Below, piece after piece: positions 1 to 10,714 of a stretch of DNA of 64,000 nt. The position numbers and the translations under genes are program-made. The notes beneath the pieces are model-generated. The model was not told the origin of the DNA, did not search any database, and saw only the letters and a program-made list of their open reading frames with translations. The stretch is from Notamacropus eugenii (Eukaryota; Chordata; Mammalia; Diprotodontia; Macropodidae), in contig NC_092878.1 in NCBI RefSeq assembly GCF_028372415.1, positions 28,998,903-29,062,902 on the forward strand. The letters are read 5' to 3'. How positions within the stretch are numbered: position 1 is the stretch's first letter; every line of letters starts with the position of its first letter.

Positions 1-718
1 CACTTCCATATATCTTAGATTTTTTCCCCCTCCCTCCCCCTTATTCCTCCCTCTCTCTCCACTGCCTCCCCAAGATGGCTTACAATCTTATATAGCTTCT
101 ACACATATATTCCTATTAAATACATGTTAGATAGGAGAATTAAAATGAATGAAAGAAACCATAAAACAAAACAATACAAAAGAAAATGGTCTGTTTCTAT
201 CTACGATCTAATTCCACAGTTCTTTCTCTGGATGTGGAAGGTGTTTTGCCTCAAGAGTCCATTGGAAATTTTTTTAAGTTCATGTATTGCAATGACGTAC
301 TAAGTCTACCAGAATAATTCCTCACTCACTGTGGTTGTTACTGTGTACAAAGTTCTGGTTCTGCTCCTTTCACTCAGCATCACATCATATAAGTCTTTCC
401 TGGCCTCTCTGAAGTCTTCCTCTTCATCATTTCTCATAGCACAATAGTATTCCATTACATTCATATGCCACAACTTGTTCAGCCATTCCCCAATTGATGG
501 GCATCCCCTTGATTTCCAGTTTTTGGCCACCACAAAGAGAGTTGCTATAAATATTATTGTACATGTGGGACCTTTTCCTGTTTCTATGATTTCTTTGGGA
601 TAGAGTCCCAGAAGCAATATTGCTGGGTAAAAGGGTATGCACATTTTTGTAGCCCTTTGGGAAATCTACTTTCTTTAACCTGTTGATGACTATTTTAAAA
701 ATTTGTATCATTCCAAAA
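1..718 (-). mobile_element. L1 3' end (ORF2 C-terminus and 3' UTR)
   Basis: The minus strand at 306-644 encodes the L1 ORF2 C-terminal signature VAKNWKSRG, then P.IGEWLNKLW and NVMEYYCAMRNDE, running on into the 3' UTR at 1-300 with the 'ctccccaagatggc' element (as plus-strand text) common to the L1 copies here. 5'-truncated. The left edge is cut by the window start. Confidence 0.88.
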
Positions 719-1056
719 AATATAAAATATATATATTTTAAAATGACATCTTAAATTTAATAATTTGTTGTAAATTTTTATGGGTTTTTTCATGCATTGA
801 AATTTTGATGATGAAATTTTGATGAAATCTTGCCATGTAATTGTATAATAGTGTATTGTAAACAAGTCATTACAAGCACATATTCCTGCTGAATATTCCT
901 GCATGCTGAACTTCCCTACAATGCACAATGCATTCACCTGCCAATACTGGCCTGTTAAGACCTGTCATTGGACTTGACCACTAATTGGTTATAGTTTCAT
1001 TTTATGTATTTATTTGGAAAATAATGTAATCACTATGACTTTTAACTCTGTTGCTT
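719..1056. other. A+T-rich spacer, nothing recognised
   Basis: Low-complexity A+T-rich DNA (TA-rich at 720-745) with no coding or repeat signature that I can name. Confidence 0.5.
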
Positions 1057-1172
1057 TTGTGTGTGTGTGTGTGTGTTTGTCCTTTGTTCTCAAAGAGGAC
1101 CATGACATCAAGATGTTGACATGACTTGCAGTTGACTTTGATTTGAGTGAGGGAGGGCGGGCTGTGCAACTA
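1057..1172 (-). repeat. tRNA-type SINE 3' tail (WALLSI/SINE1-like)
   Basis: A short (GT)n then 'tttgtcctttgttctcaaag', 'aggaccatgacatcaagatg' and '...gcagttgactttgatttgag' matches the 3' part of the fuller copy at 27128-27455. Only the tail is left. Confidence 0.75.
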
Positions 1173-1394
1173 AAATAAATAAAATAAAATGACAACTAAA
1201 ATAAGTAAATTTAACTCTACACATCAGGTGAAACATGTATGAAAGGTTTTTCAAATTTTTCTTCTCTTCTTTCCTCTTCTTCCTTCACTCTTATTTTTAT
1301 TCAATGCTCCCCTACCCAATTGTACTTGAAGCTACTACCACCCTCCCTAGATCATTCCAGTGCTCCCTAGGGGAAGTTCTCTTTGGGAACCTAC

Positions 1395-1706
1395 GCATAG
1401 AGTCAGTTAAAACAAGATCTGGAGCTGACTGTGGATCAGATCATGAGCTTCTTATTGCAAAATTTAGACCTAAGTAGAAGAAAGTAAGGAAAACCATCAG
1501 ACTACATAGGTATGATCTAAATAACGTTTCTTATGAATATGAAGTAAAGGCAATAAATAGATTTAAGTGATTAAATCTGGTAAACAGAGTGCCTGAAACA
1601 CTATGGACAGAGGTTTGAAACACTGTACAGGAGGCTGCAACAAAAAAAAATTCTAAAGGAAAAGAAGAGAAAGAAACCAAAAATCCAGTTTACCTTAGTT
1701 CATAGA
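1395..1706 (+). mobile_element. RTE/BovB-like LINE, 5' part (endonuclease end)
   Basis: Plus-strand translation gives SVKTRSGADCGSDHELLIAK followed by FRPK (1409-1476). The GADCGSDHELLIAKFR block is the C-terminal end of the apurinic-type endonuclease domain of RTE/BovB elements. Stops and frame changes follow. The element resumes at 2841 after an insertion. Confidence 0.87.
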
Positions 1707-1725
1707 TCTTATATCCTCAGTTCCT

Positions 1726-2632
1726 ATGCAATATGATCTTTTAAATTTTATTTTATTGATTTTCAGTGCTCCACAATCACTTCCATATAACCTACATTTT
1801 TTTCCCTCCCTCCCACCCTCCCCAAGACAGCATACAATTCTATATAGGTTCTACATATACATTCCCACTAAATACACCCTCACCTTAGTCATGTTGCATA
1901 GAAGAATTAAAATGAATGAGACAAATCATAAACCAAAACATAATACAAAAGAAAATGATCTGCAATATTTTGTGATTGAATTCCATAGTTGTTTCTCTGA
2001 ATGTGGAAGGCATTTTGTTTTTAAAGACCATTGGGAATTTTTTAAGTTGCAATAAAGTTCTAAGTCTACTAGAAAAAATCCTCACACACTGTGGTTGTTG
2101 CTGTGTACAAAGTTCTCCTGGTTCTGATCCTTTCACTCAGCATCAGATCATATAAGTCTTTCCAGGTCCCTCTGAAGTCTTCCTATTCATCATTTCTTAT
2201 AGCACAATAGTGTTCCATTACATTTATACCCCACAGTTTATTCAGCCATTCCCCAATTGATGGGCGTCCCCTTGATTTCCAGTTTTTGGCCACCACAAAG
2301 AGTGCTGCTATAAATATTTTTGTACATGTGGGACCCTTTCCCATTTTTATAATCTCTTGGGGATACAGTCCTAGAAGCAGGATTGCTGGATCAAAGAGTA
2401 TGCACATTTTTGTAGCCCTTTGGGCACAATTCCAAATTGCTCTCCAGAATGGTTGGATCAACTCACAGCTCCACCAACAATGAATTAGTGTTCCAACTCT
2501 CCCACATCTTCTCCAACTTTTATCATCTTCCTGTTTTGTCATGTTAACCAATCTGATAGGTGTGATGTGGTATCTCAGGGTTGTTTTGATTTGCATCCCT
2601 CTAATCAATTGCAATATGATGTGTACAGCATT
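1726..2632 (-). mobile_element. 5'-truncated L1 inserted in the RTE element
   Basis: Minus strand codes for L1 ORF2 C-terminus: AIWNCAQRA, VAKNWKSRG, PSIGEWLNKLWGINVMEHY; a longer open stretch spans 2183-2659. The 3' UTR and T-rich left end (1740-1760, the A-tail seen from the plus strand) lie to the left. It sits exactly between the two RTE halves, so it is the younger insertion. Confidence 0.88.
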
Positions 2633-2840
2633 GGACTTTCTTTTCAGCACCAGATGCATCCACAGCTGAACTTCCTTTCAGCTTTGGCCCAGCAGCTTCA
2701 TTAGTACTGGAACTACTTGAAGTCATCTTTTGCCTTTCCCTAGTAGCATATTGGACACCTTCTGACCCAAGGGGCTCATCTTCCAATGTCATCTTTTTTA
2801 AAGACTTGTCTTCCTGAGTTGAAACCCAGCTTCAGACACT
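2633..2840 (-). other. Unidentified short open segment joined to the L1 5' end
   Basis: Minus strand is open over about 57 codons with a Ser/Ala/Lys-rich low-complexity reading (TSSSSSTNEAAGPKLKGSSA, followed by VDASGAEKK). It is not L1 or RTE sequence that I recognise, yet lies inside the insertion that splits the RTE. It could be a retrocopied mRNA fragment joined to the L1 by template switching, or an unrecognised repeat. A SINE-like snippet sits at about 2808-2835. Confidence 0.35.
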
Positions 2841-4665
2841 TACACTGATGAGGCTTTACAAAAGCAGAGGAAAGAAGGAAAGTAAAAGGGAAAGGAAAAA
2901 AGGAAAGATATATCCAACTGAATGCAGAATTCTAGAGAATAGCAAGGAGAGATAAGGTTTTTTTTTCAAATGAATAACACAAAGAAATAAAAGAAAACAA
3001 TAGAATAGGAAAGACAGGAACTCTTAAAAAAACTAGAGATGTCAAGGGATCATTTCATGCAGAAATGGGCATGATAAAAGAAAAAAATAATAGGGATTTA
3101 ATAGAAGCAGAAGAGATTAAGAAGAGGTGGAAAAGATGCACAAAAGAACTATAAAAGAAAGATCTTAATAACCAAGATGGTATGGTTATTGATCTAGAGC
3201 CAGACATTCTAGAGAATGACGTCAAGTGGGCATTAGGAAGTGTTGCTAAGAGTAATGCTAGTGGAGATGATGGAATTCCAGTTGAGCTATTTAAAACCCT
3301 AAAAGATACTGCACTCAATATGCCAGCACATTTGGAGAACACAACAGTGGTCACTAGATTGGAAAAGATCAGTTTATGTTTTAATTTTAAAGAAGGGCAA
3401 TGCCAAGGACTGTTCAAGTTACTGTACAATTGCTTTCATTTCATATGCCAGCAAGGCTATGCTTAAGATTCTGTAGGGTAGACTTCAATAACATGTGAAC
3501 CAAAAATTACCAGAAGAGCAGCCTGGTTTTCAAAAAGAGCAACTAGAAACCAAATGCCCAACATTCACTGTATTATAGAAAAAGCAAGGGAGTTCCAGAA
3601 AAACATCTACTTTTTCTTCATTGATTATACTAAAGCCTTTGATTGTATGAATCACAACAAAATGTGACAAGCCCTCAAAGAGATGAGAGTACCAGATCAT
3701 CTTACTTGTCTCCTGAGGAACCTATATGCAGGTCAAGAAGCAACAATTAGTACTGAACATGGAGCAATTGATTGGTTTAAGACTGGAAAAAGTAAGATGA
3801 AGCTGTATATTGTCTCATTATATATTTAATTCATATGCAGACTACATTATGCGAAATGCCTGTCTGGCTGAATCAAAAGGAATTAAGATTGCTGGGAGAA
3901 ATATCAACAATCTCAGATGTGCAGATGATACGACTCTGATGGCAGAAAGTGAAGAAGAATTGAGAAACCTTGATGAGGGTGAAAGAGGAAAGTATAAAAA
4001 CTGGCTTGAAACAACATAAAAAAAACTAAGATGATACAATTGGTTTCATCACTGCTTGGGATAAAGAAGGAGAAGAAATGGAAGCCATGTCTGATTTTCT
4101 ATTCTTGAGTTTGAAGATCACTGCAGACAGTGACCAAAGCCATGAAGTTGAAAGATTCTTGCTCCTTGGAAGGAGAGCTAAGGCAAATCTGTACAGTATA
4201 CTAAAAAGTAGAGACATTGCATTCCCAACAAAGATCTGTATAGTCAAAATTATGATTTTTTTTCCCTCTTAACAATGTGTGATTGTGAGAATTGGACTAT
4301 ATGCAAAGCTGAGAGGCACAGAACTGATACTTTTGAATTGTGATCCTGGAGAAGATGTCTGAGAGTCCCTTGGACAACAAGGAGGTCAAATCAGTCAATA
4401 CTTAAAGAAATTAATTCAGACTATTCACTGGAAGGTCAGATTCTGAAGATGAAATACTTTGACCACATAGTGAAAAGATGGGACTCCTTGGAAAAGACTT
4501 TGATGTTAGGAAAGGTTAAAGGCAAAAAGGATGGCAGAGGGTGAGATGGATAGAGTATCAAGGAAACAATAAATATGAACTTGGACAGAGTTCAAGAGCT
4601 AGTGGAGGACAGAAGGGCCTGGCATACCATTACCCATGGGGCCATGAAGAGTTGGCCATAACTGA
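2841..4665 (+). mobile_element. RTE/BovB-like LINE, reverse-transcriptase part (decayed)
   Basis: Reading order on the plus strand: LEPDILENDVKWALGSVAKS (3191-3250), NASGDDGIPVELFKTLKD, FIDYTKAFD (3615-3641), KEMRVPDHLTCLLRNLYAGQ, YIMRNACLAESKGIKIAGRN (3843-3902), then the RT catalytic box as CADDTTLMAESEEELRNL (Tyr of YADD changed to Cys), KITADSDQS, and SRDIAFPTKICIVK. These are RTE/BovB landmarks in the right order. Stops and frameshifts throughout mean it cannot work. The 3' end near 4640 resembles the tails of the MAR1 SINEs here. Confidence 0.9.
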
Positions 4666-4667
4666 AG

Positions 4668-4740
4668 AGCACCAGCCAGATGAATCTTCCTGACTTCAGG
4701 CTTGGCATTCTATCCACTTTGCCATCTAGCTGTCTCTTCT
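4668..4740 (-). repeat. SINE fragment
   Basis: 'cttcctgacttcaggcttgg' then 'ctatccactttgccatctag' is the reversed 5' tRNA-like part of the MAR1/WALLSI SINEs seen elsewhere in the window. Confidence 0.6.
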
Positions 4741-4917
4741 ATTCCCTATTACAAAGCACAATATCTTCTTTAATTTATGTTATTTTTTCCGACCTTGATT
4801 TCATTGAAACAGGAAACTCCCTCTACCAATGTAATTATGTATCTTCTGGATAACCTCATAGAGATACCTGAGGAAATGAGGTTAAATGATTCCAAGGTCA
4901 TAATACTATATGTATTA

Positions 4918-5085
4918 AGGAAAGCAAGTATTTATTTCAAGTACTTACCATGTGTCAGGCACTATGTTAAGCAAAAGTCAAAAACAGTCTTTACCCTCAA
5001 AGAGCTTCCACTGTAGTGGGGGAGAGGAGAGCATATCTACATATATGCATAATGTATGCAAAATTAATACAAGACAATTTTGGGA
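4918..5085 (-). repeat. Old LINE 3' end (L2/CR1 group)
   Basis: 'accatgtgtcaggcactatg', 'agtctttaccctcaaagagc' and 'ccactgtagtgggggagag' follow the same order as the other minus-strand L2-type 3' ends. Confidence 0.6.
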
Positions 5086-5224
5086 AGGTAATGCATCACA
5101 AGCACAAACAGTACTCATACTTTACTGAATCAGAGAACATATGTCTAGCTGCTCACCATGGTATCAATTTGCTTTACATAAACTTAAATATATGTGTGTA
5201 TGTGTGTGTATATTTAACATTCTT

Positions 5225-5958
5225 TTAAAAAAAAATTTTGAGTTCTAAATTCTCTCCTGTTGCCCCTCCTCCACCTACTGAGAAAGTAAGCAATTTTACA
5301 TAGGCTCATTTTCCCCACAATTTTTTTAAAATTAATTTTTAGTTTTCAACATACACTGCCATAAGATTTTGAGTTTTAAATTTTCTCCCCCTCCCCAAGA
5401 CAATGTGCAATCTGATACAGGCTCTACATATACATTCATATTAAACATATTTTCACATTATTCATGTTGTAAGGAAGAATTAAAAGTAATGAGAGGAACC
5501 AGGAGAAAGAAGAAACAAAAAAAAAGAAAGAGCAAATAGTATGTTTCGATCCGCATTCAGACTCCATGGTTCTTTCTCTGGGTGTGGATAGCATTTTTCA
5601 CCATAAGTCTTTTGAAGTTGTGTTAGGTCCTTGCATTGCTGAGAAGAGCTAAATCTATCAAAGTTAGTCATTGCAAGAAGTTGCTGTTACTGTGTACAAT
5701 GTTCTCCTGGTTCTGCTCACTTCACTTAGCATCAGTTCATATAAGTCTTTCCAGGTTTTTCTGAAGTCCACCTGCTCATGATTTCATATAGCACAATAAT
5801 AATTCATTACATTCATATACCACAACTTGTTCAGTCATTCCCCAATGGATGAGCATGCCCTCAATTTCCAATTCTTTGCCACCACAAAAAGAGCTGCTAT
5901 CAATATTTTTGTACATGTGGGTCCTTTTTTTCCATTTTTATGATCTCTTTGGGATACA
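5225..5958 (-). mobile_element. L1 3' ends (one fragment, one longer copy)
   Basis: 5225-5310 is a short L1 3' UTR scrap ('ttgagttctaaattctctcc'). From 5320 a longer copy runs through 3' UTR into the ORF2 C-terminal region at about 5790-5955 (reversed 'ttgttcagtcattccccaat'). Truncated at its 5' side near 5958. Confidence 0.8.
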
Positions 5959-6307
5959 GAGGCTCTTAAATGTTTGTTGAATCCAATTGAACAAGCTCGA
6001 TAGTGTCAGTGGGGTTATATTGCTAACTGGGGGAGCACCCAATCTCTCCTCTCTGAGAAGCCCTTGCAGGCACTCTTATAAAGGTCACTAGAGTTCCAGG
6101 GAGTCCAGACTAGATCCCTCTATAGCGGGCCAAGAAAAATTGAACTCTACATTTCTACTATGGCTGTTTCTCGATGTCTCGGGGATGGGTGGGCAGGAAA
6201 GTCAGGCTGCTAAGGAAAGTGGCAGCCCAGGTGAATGCAGGCAGAAGCAGGCAGACTCTGCCAACCACGAATACCAGCTCAGTGACTGGAGGGCTTAGGC
6301 AGGAAGC

Positions 6308-6418
6308 CTTTTTTCAGCGCTATGAGCCAGGCACCGTGGTAAGCGCTGGGGACACAGATGCCAGCACCAAGGAAGAGTGCCTTGCCCTGTAGGAGCTTAC
6401 AGTCTAAAGCCGGGAAGA
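6308..6418 (-). repeat. Old LINE 3' end (L2/CR1 group) in the proximal promoter
   Basis: The stretch reads like the reverse complement of a LINE 3' end seen repeatedly in the window (compare 19895-20000, 44945-45060, 61330-61440): a 'tgagccaggcaccgtggtaa' core, then 'gctggggacacagatgcc', then 'taggagcttacagtctaaa'. It ends about 220 bp before the STARD9 ATG and touches the CpG island, so old repeat sequence forms part of the promoter-proximal DNA. Confidence 0.65.
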
Positions 6419-6419
6419 C

Positions 6420-6960
6420 AACCCAAGAAAGGGAGCTGAAAAAAGTGGGGAGTGGGAGAAGGGAATGCCCGGGATTGGCCGAGGCTCGGGAGGTCCCGCC
6501 TCAGCCTGGGCCTGGGCGGGGCTGCCTGCGGAGGCTCGGGGGGGGGGGGGGGGGCGGGGCGGGCCGAGGCTGGGTCCGGGGGATGCTGCGGCAGGCTTGT
6601 TTGGGCGTCGGGGTTCGGGGGGCCGGAGCCGGCGGATGGCGAACGTGCGGGTGGCCGTTCGCGTGCGGCCACTTAGCAAGAGGTGAGGTTGGGGCCGGAG
6701 TGTGCGGCGGGGGCCCGGGAGGGCCGAACCCCAGCGGCGCGGGGCTGCCTGCCCTCTACCCGGGCACGGGCACGGGCGGGGAGGCCCGCCCTGCCCTGGA
6801 GTAGGGAGGAGTGGTCTAAGCCGTAGGGCTGCCCGGCCAGCAGGCTCTGCCCTCCCAGCTCGGGAGTGGGGCGCAGATAGAGTGGCACTTCTGCGTGCCC
6901 GGGTCCCTGCCCCGCTGTAGCTCCCGACGCCCTGCCCTAGCGGGACCCTTTCTTTGGATC
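6420..6960 (+). promoter_or_regulatory. STARD9: CpG-island promoter of STARD9
   Basis: G+C and CpG density rise sharply over the surrounding A+T-rich DNA between about 6460 and 6930. Elements visible by eye: an inverted CCAAT box (ATTGGC, 6474-6479), a GC box at 6514-6521, a run of 17 G at 6538-6554, and two overlapping GC boxes at 6551-6564. There is no TATA box near the ATG. This is the usual build of a TATA-less, dispersed-start promoter. Several long ORFs of both strands through this island are composition artefacts. Confidence 0.8.
6636..6682 (+). CDS. STARD9: STARD9 coding exon 1 (kinesin-3 motor N-terminus)
   Basis: Seen: an ATG at 6636 opens 15 codons plus two bases, reading MANVRVAVRVRPLSK and then AG of an Arg codon, followed at 6683 by a consensus donor (AAGAG|GTGAGG). 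Residues 4-13 form the first beta strand of a kinesin motor, with the nucleotide-contacting RVRP at 9-12. The start sits inside a CpG island; +4 is G but -3 is C, so the Kozak context is moderate. Known: STARD9 is a kinesin-3 motor of several thousand residues with a C-terminal START lipid-binding domain, reported at centrosomes in mitosis, where it supports pericentriolar cohesion. Identity rests on the joined exons 1-3, which match STARD9 as I remember it much better than its relative KIF16B. The 5' UTR start cannot be placed from sequence alone. Confidence 0.93.
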
Positions 6961-7018
6961 TCCAGCTCTTAGCACAATGCTTGGCCCCCAGTAGGCGCTT
7001 AATAAATGCTGGTTAACC
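6960..7018 (+). repeat. L2 3' end
   Basis: 'agctcttagcacaatgcttg', then 'taggcgcttaataaatgctg' is the typical L2 3' terminus. It lies just inside intron 1, on the edge of the CpG island. Confidence 0.75.
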
Positions 7019-7019
7019 G

Positions 7020-8930
7020 ATCCGCTGTTAAGCAGAAGCCCCCAGAGTAGGGTGTGCCCTTCTCTCCTTGGATCTGACCACTCCTTAGGCTTCCTGGACG
7101 GTTGAATCTCAGTTAACAGGTTGTTGGGGATGTGGAAAGGGAATGGGGGGGTTGGATCCCAGCAGGTTTTAATGCCCCTTTTTTGTTGAGCATGAGAAGG
7201 AAGGACAGCTTATCCACAGCTCGGGAGAACTGGCATCTGTGGTTAATCAGAGCTCGCTTTTATATAGATAGCACTTTCATGTTTGCAAAACACTTTTTAA
7301 GGACCTCAGTTGTGACCATTTTTTATTTTTAGTCATTTCATTTTCCTTTTTGGTAGTCGAGGTACGCGTGCAAGTTCCGAGTGAGGAGTGTTTCCCCTTG
7401 TGCACACGTGTAACCGTGTTCTAACACTGGGCAGAGGCAGGCACCTGGAGGGATTGTGGAGGGAACCCCGAGTCTGGGAGACAAAGTAGTTTCGTCCCGT
7501 TGGGGGCAAAATCCTGAGGTCTGGGAAGTGAGCGCCCATGGGCGGTTCTGCAGCGCTCCCCTAACAAGTGGTGTTGGCTCCTTCTTATTTTCCAAGTTCC
7601 TTCTTTTTCGGTTTCTTTTCTCCTCTCCCCTTTCAAAACCTGTGTTAAGGAAAGATCCGAAGCTCCTGCTAGTTTAAGGTGTTATGCTTTCTGGGATGAT
7701 GCGAGTTTTAATTAGAATTTAAAATAAAAGAGTAACGTTCTCAAAGGGGAGTTTATGGCAGTCAAGTAGAGAGAAAGGGAGGAGAGAAGGGCGGGGGGAG
7801 AGAGAGAAGGAAGATGGAGACATGCTTTGTGTCTGTCCTTTATGAAGCCCAGCTCAGATACATTCGGAGATCGTCCCCAAACAGCTGGCCACCAGGTGAC
7901 CAATTATTTTCTGCATAGTAACACAGAATCTCCTGAGATCGAACAGCATCCTGGATTTTATCTGTGGAGGAAGTTTTTGCGTGGATGAAATCTCAGGTCC
8001 TTGACATTAATACTAAGTTTACATTGCCTGAAAGGAGGGAGGGGCATAGTGGGGGAAATCAATGATCTTTCCAGCTCCCTGGACTGGTCCTTGCTAGCCT
8101 TGTTTTGAAGGAGACCTACTATAAAGGTGACCAGTTTTCCAGCATCATTCGGAAAGTGTCTAGAAACTTTTAATAGGAACCTCTTAATAATTTTCTGCTG
8201 TTGGTAGAGTCTAGGAGCAGGGATCCAGGAACTGACTCACATCATAGTATCTTTAGTTAGCCTTAGGATAGGGTTCAAGGATGCAGAGACTCTGAAACCT
8301 TAACTGTCTTCTGCAGAGGGGAAAACCTCAATGAAGGTCAACTTCTTTGCGGCTACCAAACTGAACCCCACTGGAGTTGTAAGGACAGAAGGAGAAAGGT
8401 TTCAAGAAGGTTCTTGAAGCAATTCAGAAATCTAGGCTTGGGATCACTGGGTCAAATGGCGTTTCCTGGCCATTAGGAAAAAAATCAGGAAGCTAACTGT
8501 GTCTTGGAACTCCTTTGACCCTACAGCAATCTGAGAGAGAAGCGCAACAGACAGTTGTCCTTTGGGGGCTGAAATGTCATGAAGGCTCACCTCAGTGTAG
8601 GTCGGTCACCTCTCTTAGGGCTGTTCTATTAACAAGACAGAGAGACCTGTGGTTCATTTAATCTCCTTTTCCCATACTGGGACTCCTATGTCTCTACTTT
8701 CTGTGCCCCTCTCTACTACTTTCTCTTTCCTTTTTAATTTCTTTGGTATAGAGATGTGTTACTCACCTTGGAGAAACTATTGGTTAACCTAACCTGTAGA
8801 ACTGTAATCAGCTGAGAATTTCACTTGTTCTTGTGGCCAGACTGGGATCTCTTAACAAGGCTGGGGTTCTAGGTCTCTTGGGGACTGAATTTAAATCTCT
8901 CTCTCTCTAATATTACTTTATTTAAATTTG
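7020..8930. other. Mostly unique intron 1 DNA
   Basis: No gene. A MIR-like snippet at about 7255-7310, a purine-rich tract at 7765-7822, and otherwise unrecognised DNA. 8460-8900 has the look of an old LTR or single-copy DNA, but I see no decisive feature. Confidence 0.5.
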
Positions 8931-8956
8931 ATGTCATTGAAGACTTTGGTGGGGGG

Positions 8957-9112
8957 GGGGGACAACTTGGTGGCACAGTGGATAGAGCCCCAGCCCTGGA
9001 GTCAGGAGGACCTGAGTTCAAATCTAGCCTCAAATCCTTCAAATCCTGGCCCTGGGCAAGTCACTTAACTTTGGTTGCCTCATCAGAAAAAAAAAATATT
9101 AAGGGGCAGATT
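8957..9112 (+). repeat. tRNA-type SINE (WALLSI/SINE1-like)
   Basis: 'ggtggcacagtggatagagc' opens the tRNA-derived head, followed by 'ggagtcaggaggacctgagt' (B-box region gttcaaatc) and 'cctgggcaagtcacttaact', ending in an A-rich tail. Preceded by a G run at 8951-8960. Confidence 0.85.
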
Positions 9113-9164
9113 CCCACCCCCAATATTGGGGAAAAAATTTTTTTTAGGAGTTTGGAGGCATAAA

Positions 9165-9345
9165 ATGATTTTTAAAAAAAATTTATTCCCCAATTACATG
9201 TAAAAACAATTTTTAACATTTGGGTTTTTTAAAGTTTTGAGTTCTAAATTCTCCCCTTTCCTTCCTCTCCTCCCTTCTCCCTGAGATGATAAGCATGTGC
9301 AATCGTGTAAAATGTATTTCCATATATGTCATAAAATGAATTTTT
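9165..9345 (-). mobile_element. L1 3' UTR fragment
   Basis: 'ttgagttctaaattctcccc' and 'gatgataagcatgtgcaatc' match the reversed L1 3' UTR seen in the longer copies. Confidence 0.7.
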
Positions 9346-9479
9346 TTAAAAAAGTAGTATTTCAAACCTTTCCTTATGCATGCCACTTGAATGTTGAAGA
9401 GTAGATCAGCCTTCTGTGGTTTAGAAATTACAGTGTTTGTACAAGGAAAATTATAATGACAAGGCCATTAACTTTGTTC

Positions 9480-9955
9480 AATTTTTTCTCACTATTGTTG
9501 GTGAACACAGTTCTGGCCTAGCTTTGGTCTAAACCTATTTTCTGCCAGATTTTCCCCAGCAAACACTAGTTGGCTCTGCACTTGTACTTCTGAATCTTGC
9601 TTATCTAATCTGTCCCACTGATCTACTTTTTAATTTCTTATCCATTCCTGGAGAAATTTTATTATGGCTTTGTTATATAGTTTGGCATCTGGTCATGCCA
9701 AGTCCCTTTCCTTCCTACTTTTTTTTGGTTCTTTCCCTCGATATTCTTGAACTATTGTTGCCCATATGAATTTTGTTATTATTTTGTCTAATTCCATAAA
9801 ATGTTTTCTTTTTTCCCCTTTTTATTTTTTTCTCCAAATTCATTTATTTATTTGTTTTCAGTTTTCAACAATCACTTCCCTAAGTTTTAAGTTTTCTCCC
9901 CTTTCCTTTCCCCTCCCTCCCCAAGATGGCATGCAATCTTATTCATAAAATATTT
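9480..9955 (-). mobile_element. L1-related fragments
   Basis: 9480-9835 resembles a reversed L1 3' UTR type ('ctgatctactttttaatttc', 'gttatatagtttggcatctg'). 9836-9945 is a second reversed L1 3' end ('ctccctccccaagatggcat'). Confidence 0.6.
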
Positions 9956-9971
9956 TCTTGATAACTTGATA

Positions 9972-10206
9972 AAAGAAATGGTGCAGTAGACAGAGCACCA
10001 GGCCTAGAGCCAGGAAGACCTGAGTTCAAATTTGACTTCAGATACTTACTAACTCTGTGACCCTGGGCAAATCACGTAATCCTGTTTGTCTCAGTTTCCT
10101 CATTTGTAAAATGAGCTGGAGAAGGAAATGACGAACCCTGCAGTATTTTTGTCAAGAAAACCCCAAATGGGATCACAGAGAGCCAGACGTGACTGAATAA
10201 CAACAA
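9972..10206 (+). repeat. MAR1 CORE-SINE
   Basis: Full-length-looking copy: tRNA-like head ('cagagcaccaggcctagagc', 'gacctgagttcaaatttgac'), core ('gtctcagtttcctcatttgt'), and an RTE-like 3' tail ('agagccagacgtgactgaat', aacaacaa). Confidence 0.85.
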
Positions 10207-10714
10207 ATCTGTGGAGTCATTTGGGCCATGTCTGGTAATGAACATTGAATATCTTTATTCAATGTATTTATTCAGCTCCTGCTACCTCTGCCTCATAGGA
10301 TTGTTGTGATGAAAGTACCTTGTAAACATTAAAATGTTAGTTCATTGTGAGTGGTGGTCTACATTAGTGGGAATAATGAATCCCGTGAAGTGTTAGCATT
10401 ATTTGATTTTTTCATTGCATATTTCCATTGAGGTGGAACCAGTGACCATATTTTACCGTATTATGACTTTGAATAGTGTATCCCCCTCACAGTTTTCATT
10501 ATTTGCACTCTCTGGGACCTGGCTATATTTTTTATCATCATCATCGTCATCTGTCTTCTGACTCTATTACTCCCTCATGAAGGAGTCATTCTTTGGAAAG
10601 GGTGACTTTTCCGGGTGCTATTTTCTTTCACCAGAAATCAGTCATGAAAAGTAGAGCAGCTACTTGTTCCCACACAGAACACACAATTAATAGAAGAGTC
10701 AGCAGTCATGTATC

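Noticed and set aside
1..6100. 3' end of an upstream gene such as HAUS2, expected from human gene order
   Set aside because: No exon, poly(A) context or protein similarity was recognised; the interval is L1 and RTE sequence.
6358..6900. Several long ORFs on both strands in the CpG island
   Set aside because: Low stop frequency from high G+C; Pro/Gly/Arg-rich readings with no conserved motif. Only the 15 codons from 6636 are supported, by splicing.
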